Part shown: positions 60,336 to 64,000 of the stretch, piece after piece
How the letters are laid out: the number at the start of each line of letters is the position of its first letter
Numbering within the stretch: position 1 is the stretch's first letter
Assembly (NCBI RefSeq): GCF_002953215.1
Contig: NZ_CP026378.1
Location: 3,144,540 to 3,208,539, forward strand
From: Mixta calida
GTDB lineage: Bacteria; Pseudomonadota; Gammaproteobacteria; Enterobacterales; Enterobacteriaceae
DNA: 64,000 bases
Direction of reading: 5' to 3'
Notes under the pieces: model-generated
Database searches by the model: none
What the model was told of the DNA's origin: nothing
The model's input: only the letters and a program-made list of their open reading frames with translations
Position numbers and translations under genes: made by a program

Positions 60336-61841
60336 ATGAAACAGAGCGAGCCACGGGCGCTGATCGCGCTGGAAAATCTGTCGAAAACCTTTGGCGGCAA
60401 TCGCGCCCTGAAAGCCGTATCGCTCACGCTGATGGCGGGAGAAGTTCACTGCCTGGCCGGCACCAACGGCTGCGGCAAAAGCACGCTGATTAAAATTATC
60501 TCCGGCGTTTACGCGCCGGATAACGGCGCGCAAATCCGGCTGGAAGATGGCGACAGCCTGCCGCGCCTGACGCCGAAGCAGGCGCGCGATTTCGGCATTC
60601 AGGTGATCTACCAGGACCTGTCGCTGTTTCCCAACCTGAGCGTGGCGGAGAACATCGCCTTCGAGCATAACCTCAACGGACTGTTTGGCTGGTACAGCGC
60701 GCGTCACCTGCGCGCCAGCGCCGAGCGCATCGTCAATGAACTGGGCTTTACGCTCAGGCTGGATGAGAAGGTCGCGGCGCTCTCCATCGCTCAGCGTCAG
60801 CAGGTAGCGATCTGCCGCGCGCTGGTCGCGGAGGCGAAGCTGGTGATCATGGATGAGCCGACCGCATCGCTGACGCGCACCGAGGTCAACCAGCTGCTGC
60901 GCACCGTGCGCTACCTGAAAGAGAAAGGGATCTGCGTGGTATTCGTCAGTCACCGGCTGGATGAGGTGCTGGAAATTTCCGATCGCGTAACGGTGATCCG
61001 CGACGGCAGCTGCATCGGATGCTGGCCCGCCGCGGAGATGAGCAGCCAGCGGCTGACGGAGCTGATGACTGGTCTGAAGCTCGACTATCAGCTCAAGGCG
61101 CCGACGGCGCGCCACCAGCGCACGCTGCTGGAAGTAGAGAAGCTGTCGCGTGCCGGTCAGTACCGCGATATCAGCTTTTGCCTGCATGAGGGCGAAGTGC
61201 TGGGGCTGTGCGGGCTGCTGGGATCGGGACGCACCGAACTGGCGCTGTCGCTGTTCGGCATGACGCGGCCCGACAGCGGCAAGATCTGGCTCGACAGCAA
61301 GCCGGTGCGTTTCCGCAGCCATGAGGATGCCATCAAAGCGGGCATCGGCTACGTCTCGGAGGATCGCCTGACGCTGGGGCTGGTGCAGCAGCAGTCGGTG
61401 GCGGACAACATGGTGCTGTCGATTCTCGACCGGCTGCAAAACCGCTTCCATCTGATCGACGAGTACCGCAAAAACAAGCTGATTCTGCAATGGATCCAGC
61501 AGCTCGGCGTGCGCGTCGCCGATCCCGATCAGGCGATCTCCACGCTGTCGGGCGGTAATCAGCAGAAAATCGTGCTGGCGAAATGGGTGCTGACGCAGCC
61601 GCGTATTCTGATCCTCGATTCGCCTACCGTCGGCGTCGACGTCGGGGCGAAAGCGAGCATTTATCAGCTGATCCATCAGCTGGCGCAGGAGGGGCTCGCC
61701 ATCATCCTGATATCCGACGAAGTGCCGGAGGTCTGGTACAACTGCGACCGCATCCTTCATTTTCGCGACGGCGCCATCCACGACGAGTATCTGCCGGGCA
61801 ACGTGGCGCAACAGCAGCTGCAGGAGGTGATCAATGCCTGA
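60336..61841 (+). CDS. Sugar ABC transporter ATPase (two ABC domains)
   Basis: A 501-residue RbsA/LsrA-type protein with duplicated ATPase domains. The first has Walker A AGTNGCGKSTLIKII and Walker B KLVIMDEPTASLTRTE; its signature is unusual (LSIAQRQQVAICRAL instead of LSGG). The second has a degenerate Walker A (GLLGSGRTELALSLF) but a good signature, LSGGNQQKIVLAKWVL, and ILDSPTVGVDVGAKA. This asymmetry is normal for the family. It starts 2 bases after the binding-protein stop and overlaps the next gene by 8 bases. Confidence 0.92.
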   Translation: MKQSEPRALIALENLSKTFGGNRALKAVSLTLMAGEVHCLAGTNGCGKSTLIKIISGVYAPDNGAQIRLEDGDSLPRLTPKQARDFGIQVIYQDLSLFPNLSVAENIAFEHNLNGLFGWYSARHLRASAERIVNELGFTLRLDEKVAALSIAQRQQVAICRALVAEAKLVIMDEPTASLTRTEVNQLLRTVRYLKEKGICVVFVSHRLDEVLEISDRVTVIRDGSCIGCWPAAEMSSQRLTELMTGLKLDYQLKAPTARHQRTLLEVEKLSRAGQYRDISFCLHEGEVLGLCGLLGSGRTELALSLFGMTRPDSGKIWLDSKPVRFRSHEDAIKAGIGYVSEDRLTLGLVQQQSVADNMVLSILDRLQNRFHLIDEYRKNKLILQWIQQLGVRVADPDQAISTLSGGNQQKIVLAKWVLTQPRILILDSPTVGVDVGAKASIYQLIHQLAQEGLAIILISDEVPEVWYNCDRILHFRDGAIHDEYLPGNVAQQQLQEVINA

Positions 61842-62823
61842 TTTATCCTTTTTAAAACCGCAAAGCAGTCAGGGCTGGCTCGCCTGGGTGCTGCTGGCCT
61901 TTACGATCTTTTTCTCGCTGGCCAGCGATCAGTTCCTCAGCGTGCAGAACCTGCTCGATCTGGCGGAAAGCTACGCCGTGACCGGCATTTTCGCGCTGGG
62001 TCTGTTTGTGGTGCTGGTGACCGGCGGCATCGATATCTCTTTCGCCGCCGTCGCCTCGGTGGTGCAGTACCTGATCGCCAGCCTGTTTATCCATTATCAG
62101 TTCGACAATGCGCTGCTGAGTATTCTGCTGGCGCTGCTGTGCGGCACGCTGTTCGGCGTGATTAACGCGCTGCTGATCACCTCGCTGCGCGTGGTCTCGA
62201 TCATTATCACCATCAGCATGCAGTCGCTGCTGTTCGGCCTGCTGATCTGGCTGACGGATGGCCGCAGCCTGTATGAGCTGCCGGAGTGGTGGACGACGCT
62301 GCGCGAGGTGCTGCCCTTCACCCTTAACGGCCAGCATTATCAGATCGGTTTGCCGCTGGTGATGATGCTGATTATCGCCGCGATCGGCTGGCTGCTGCTG
62401 AATAAAACCCATCTGGGCCGCCAGCTCTACGCCGTGGGCGGCGATGCCGAATCGGCGCGGCGCGTCGGCATCCGTGTCACGCTGGTTACATTGTTCGCCT
62501 ACGGCTGGCTGGGGGCGATGGCGGCGATCGGCGGCCTGTTGCAAGTCTACCGCATGGGCGAAGTGGTGCCCAACGCGCTGGTCGGCGGCGAGCTGGACGT
62601 TCTGGCCGCGACGGTGTTGGGCGGCGCCAGCCTGATGGGCGGCAAAGGCACGGTCACCGGCACCTTAATGGGCGTTTTTCTTATCGCCATTCTGAAGAAC
62701 GGCCTCAACCTGATCGGCGTCTCCAACTACTTCATGAACATCGTGGTGGGCGGCGTCATCATGATCGCCATCGCCGTCACCCATTACAAAAAACGCAAAG
62801 AGACCGATGTCAGCTTTGTCTGA
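61834..62823 (+). CDS. Sugar ABC transporter permease 1
   Basis: A 329-residue inner-membrane permease of the BPD_transp_2 (RbsC/LsrC) family, about ten helices. Seen are GIFALGLFVVLVTGGIDISF near residue 50 and TVLGGASLMGGKGTVTGTLM near the end, the standard signature. It starts inside the end of the ATPase gene, so coupling is tight. It should form a heterodimer with the second permease. Confidence 0.9.
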   Translation: MPDLSFLKPQSSQGWLAWVLLAFTIFFSLASDQFLSVQNLLDLAESYAVTGIFALGLFVVLVTGGIDISFAAVASVVQYLIASLFIHYQFDNALLSILLALLCGTLFGVINALLITSLRVVSIIITISMQSLLFGLLIWLTDGRSLYELPEWWTTLREVLPFTLNGQHYQIGLPLVMMLIIAAIGWLLLNKTHLGRQLYAVGGDAESARRVGIRVTLVTLFAYGWLGAMAAIGGLLQVYRMGEVVPNALVGGELDVLAATVLGGASLMGGKGTVTGTLMGVFLIAILKNGLNLIGVSNYFMNIVVGGVIMIAIAVTHYKKRKETDVSFV

Positions 62824-62842
62824 TCGGGCGGGAGAACAGACC

Positions 62843-63892
62843 ATGAAACCACGCCATACCTGGCTGCCCGACGGCACCAACAGCGGGCTGCTGCTGCTTA
62901 TCGCTTTGTCGCTGGCGCTGTTCGCCGTGCTGCTGCCGGGACGCTTCTTTACCGGCGCCACCTTTATGAGCATGGCTTTTCAGCTGCCGGAGCTCGGCCT
63001 GCTGACGCTGGGGATGTTTATCGCCATCCTCAGCGGCGGCCTGAATTTGGCGATTATCGCCACCGCCAATCTCACCAGCCTGTTTATCGCCTGGACGCTG
63101 CTTCATTTCCTGCCGGTCGGCGCCGGAACGGCGATGCAGCTGCTGTGGATGGCGCTGGCCCTGCTGGGCGCGCTGCTGATCGCCACGCTGATCGGGGTCA
63201 TTACCGGCCTGATGGTGACACGCATCGGGGCCCACCCAATTCTGGTGACGCTCGCCACCATGATTACGCTGAACGGCGTCGGCATCTGGCTGACCAAAGG
63301 CGCGGCAGTCAGCGGCATGCCGGAGGTGGTGCGCGCGCTGGGCGCCGACACCCTGTTCGGCGCGCCGCTGCCGCTGTGGCTGTTTATCACCGCCGCCGCG
63401 CTGCTGGCGCTGTTTCTCGGCAAAACCCGCACCGGCAAATGTATCTACATGGGCGGCAGTAATATCAACGCCACCTGGTTTAGCGGCGTCAATACGCACC
63501 GCATGCTGATTGTGGTCTATGTCATCTCCAGCTGGCTCTGCGTGCTCGCCGGGCTGGTGATGATGGCGCGCTTCAATTCCGCGCGCATGGGCTACGGCGA
63601 CGCCTATCTGCTGCTGACGGTGCTGGCGATCATTCTCGGCGGCGCCGATCCCAACGGCGGCTTCGGCCGCGTCACCGGCGTGGTGCTGGCGCTGCTGGCG
63701 CTGCAGATCCTCTCTACCGGCTTCAGCCTGTTAAATATCAGTCAGCACTTCAGTCTCGCCATGTGGGGCGTGGTGTTGATTCTGGTGCTGGCCATCAAAC
63801 GCGCAAAAGGCCGCTTACAGCATTTTCTGGCGCTGCGCCGCCGCCAGCCGCGCGCCTCTTTGCCCCACTTAACTGAAAAAAAGGAAGTGTAA
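62843..63892 (+). CDS. Sugar ABC transporter permease 2
   Basis: A 349-residue permease of the same family, with LGLLTLGMFIAILSGGLNLA, GAHPILVTLATMITLNGVGI and the C-terminal signature AIILGGADPNGGFGRVTGVV. The start ATG at 62843 follows GGGAGAACAG; an earlier in-frame ATG at 62807 would overlap the first permease and is less likely. The two permeases differ clearly, so it is a heteromeric channel as in LsrCD or YtfT-YjfF. It ends at TAATG, overlapping the next start. Confidence 0.9.
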   Translation: MKPRHTWLPDGTNSGLLLLIALSLALFAVLLPGRFFTGATFMSMAFQLPELGLLTLGMFIAILSGGLNLAIIATANLTSLFIAWTLLHFLPVGAGTAMQLLWMALALLGALLIATLIGVITGLMVTRIGAHPILVTLATMITLNGVGIWLTKGAAVSGMPEVVRALGADTLFGAPLPLWLFITAAALLALFLGKTRTGKCIYMGGSNINATWFSGVNTHRMLIVVYVISSWLCVLAGLVMMARFNSARMGYGDAYLLLTVLAIILGGADPNGGFGRVTGVVLALLALQILSTGFSLLNISQHFSLAMWGVVLILVLAIKRAKGRLQHFLALRRRQPRASLPHLTEKKEV

Positions 63893-64000
63893 TGCGTATC
63901 CAGATCTCCCCTTCGCTGATGTGTATGAACCTGATGGAAATTAAGCAGCAGCTGTCGGTGCTTAATTCGCGGGCGGACTTTCTTCACGTGGACATCATGG
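63892..64000 (+). CDS. Ribulose-phosphate/allulose-6-phosphate epimerase family, AlsE-like (cut by window edge)
   Basis: The visible 36 residues read MRIQISPSLMCMNLMEIKQQ and RADFLHVDIM, matching the start of pentulose/hexulose-phosphate 3-epimerases. The closest recalled match is E. coli AlsE (ISPSLMCMDLLKFKEQ, ADYFHIDIM), D-allulose-6-phosphate 3-epimerase. The ISPS and HVDIMD segments hold active-site residues of this TIM barrel. The ATG overlaps the permease stop by one base, so it belongs to the operon and processes the imported sugar after phosphorylation. Ribulose-5-phosphate epimerase activity is possible too. Confidence 0.82.
   Translation, partial: MRIQISPSLMCMNLMEIKQQLSVLNSRADFLHVDIM

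Overview
The window looks like chromosomal DNA of a GC-rich member of Enterobacterales. Gene order from alaC to tktB follows the E. coli 51-55 minute region closely (alaC-ypdAB-glk, ypeC-mntH-nupC, gltX with a Val/Lys tRNA cluster, yfeR/yfeH, ypeB-ligA-zipA-cysZ-cysK-ptsHI-crr, cysM-cysAWTP, yfeX-yfeY-yfeZ-ypeA-amiA-hemF, maeB/talA-tktB). An indolepyruvate decarboxylase gene and DUF3289/DUF943/hcp modules suggest the Erwiniaceae (Pantoea, Mixta or Erwinia-like). That genus-level guess is inference.

Layout. 1-3.1 kb: a cut IclR-type regulator divergent from an EmrB/EmrA-like efflux pair. 3.3-8.3 kb: the small membrane protein ypdK, alaC, the ypdAB pyruvate-sensing two-component system and glucokinase. 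8.4-11.9 kb: indolepyruvate decarboxylase, an aldo-keto reductase and a DUF2502 secreted protein. 12-18.4 kb: mntH with a perfect MntR-like palindrome, nupC, two tRNA-Ala genes, an FNT-family channel, yfeC and gltX. 18.6-19.4 kb: three tRNA-Val and one tRNA-Lys, followed by tandem ~155-bp repeats, each starting with the tRNA-Lys 3' end and carrying its own terminator. 19.5-30.6 kb: a FlxA-like protein, yfeR/yfeH, replication and division genes (ligA, zipA), sulfate/cysteine genes (cysZ, cysK) and the PTS core (ptsH, ptsI, crr). 30.6-35.9 kb: a CpxRA-like two-component system divergent from a MacAB-type export pair. 36-41.8 kb: cysM and the sulfate/thiosulfate importer, then a Dyp peroxidase. 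42-51.5 kb: envelope and heme genes (yfeY, yfeZ, ypeA, amiA, hemF), maeB, talA and tktB.

51.5-55.5 kb is the most unusual part. A [DUF3289 - DUF943 - hcp] module is present twice in tandem. Between the copies lies a fossil made of the 5' part of hcp joined to the last ~120 bp of tktB, the scar expected from a tandem duplication through a 9-bp microhomology shared by tktB and hcp. The first DUF3289 is frameshifted by a 26-bp deletion, while its DUF943 partner is intact. The outer parts of the two modules are nearly identical, but an AT-rich core spanning the DUF3289/DUF943 boundary has diverged strongly. This resembles polymorphic type VI secretion effector/immunity cassettes, although no toxin or immunity function is demonstrated by the sequence.

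55.7-64 kb: ampH, a DUF1176 protein, and a DeoR-type regulator followed by a sugar ABC importer (binding protein, double ATPase, two permeases) and the start of an AlsE-like sugar-phosphate epimerase. A perfect CRP consensus site lies upstream of the regulator. The imported sugar is not known.
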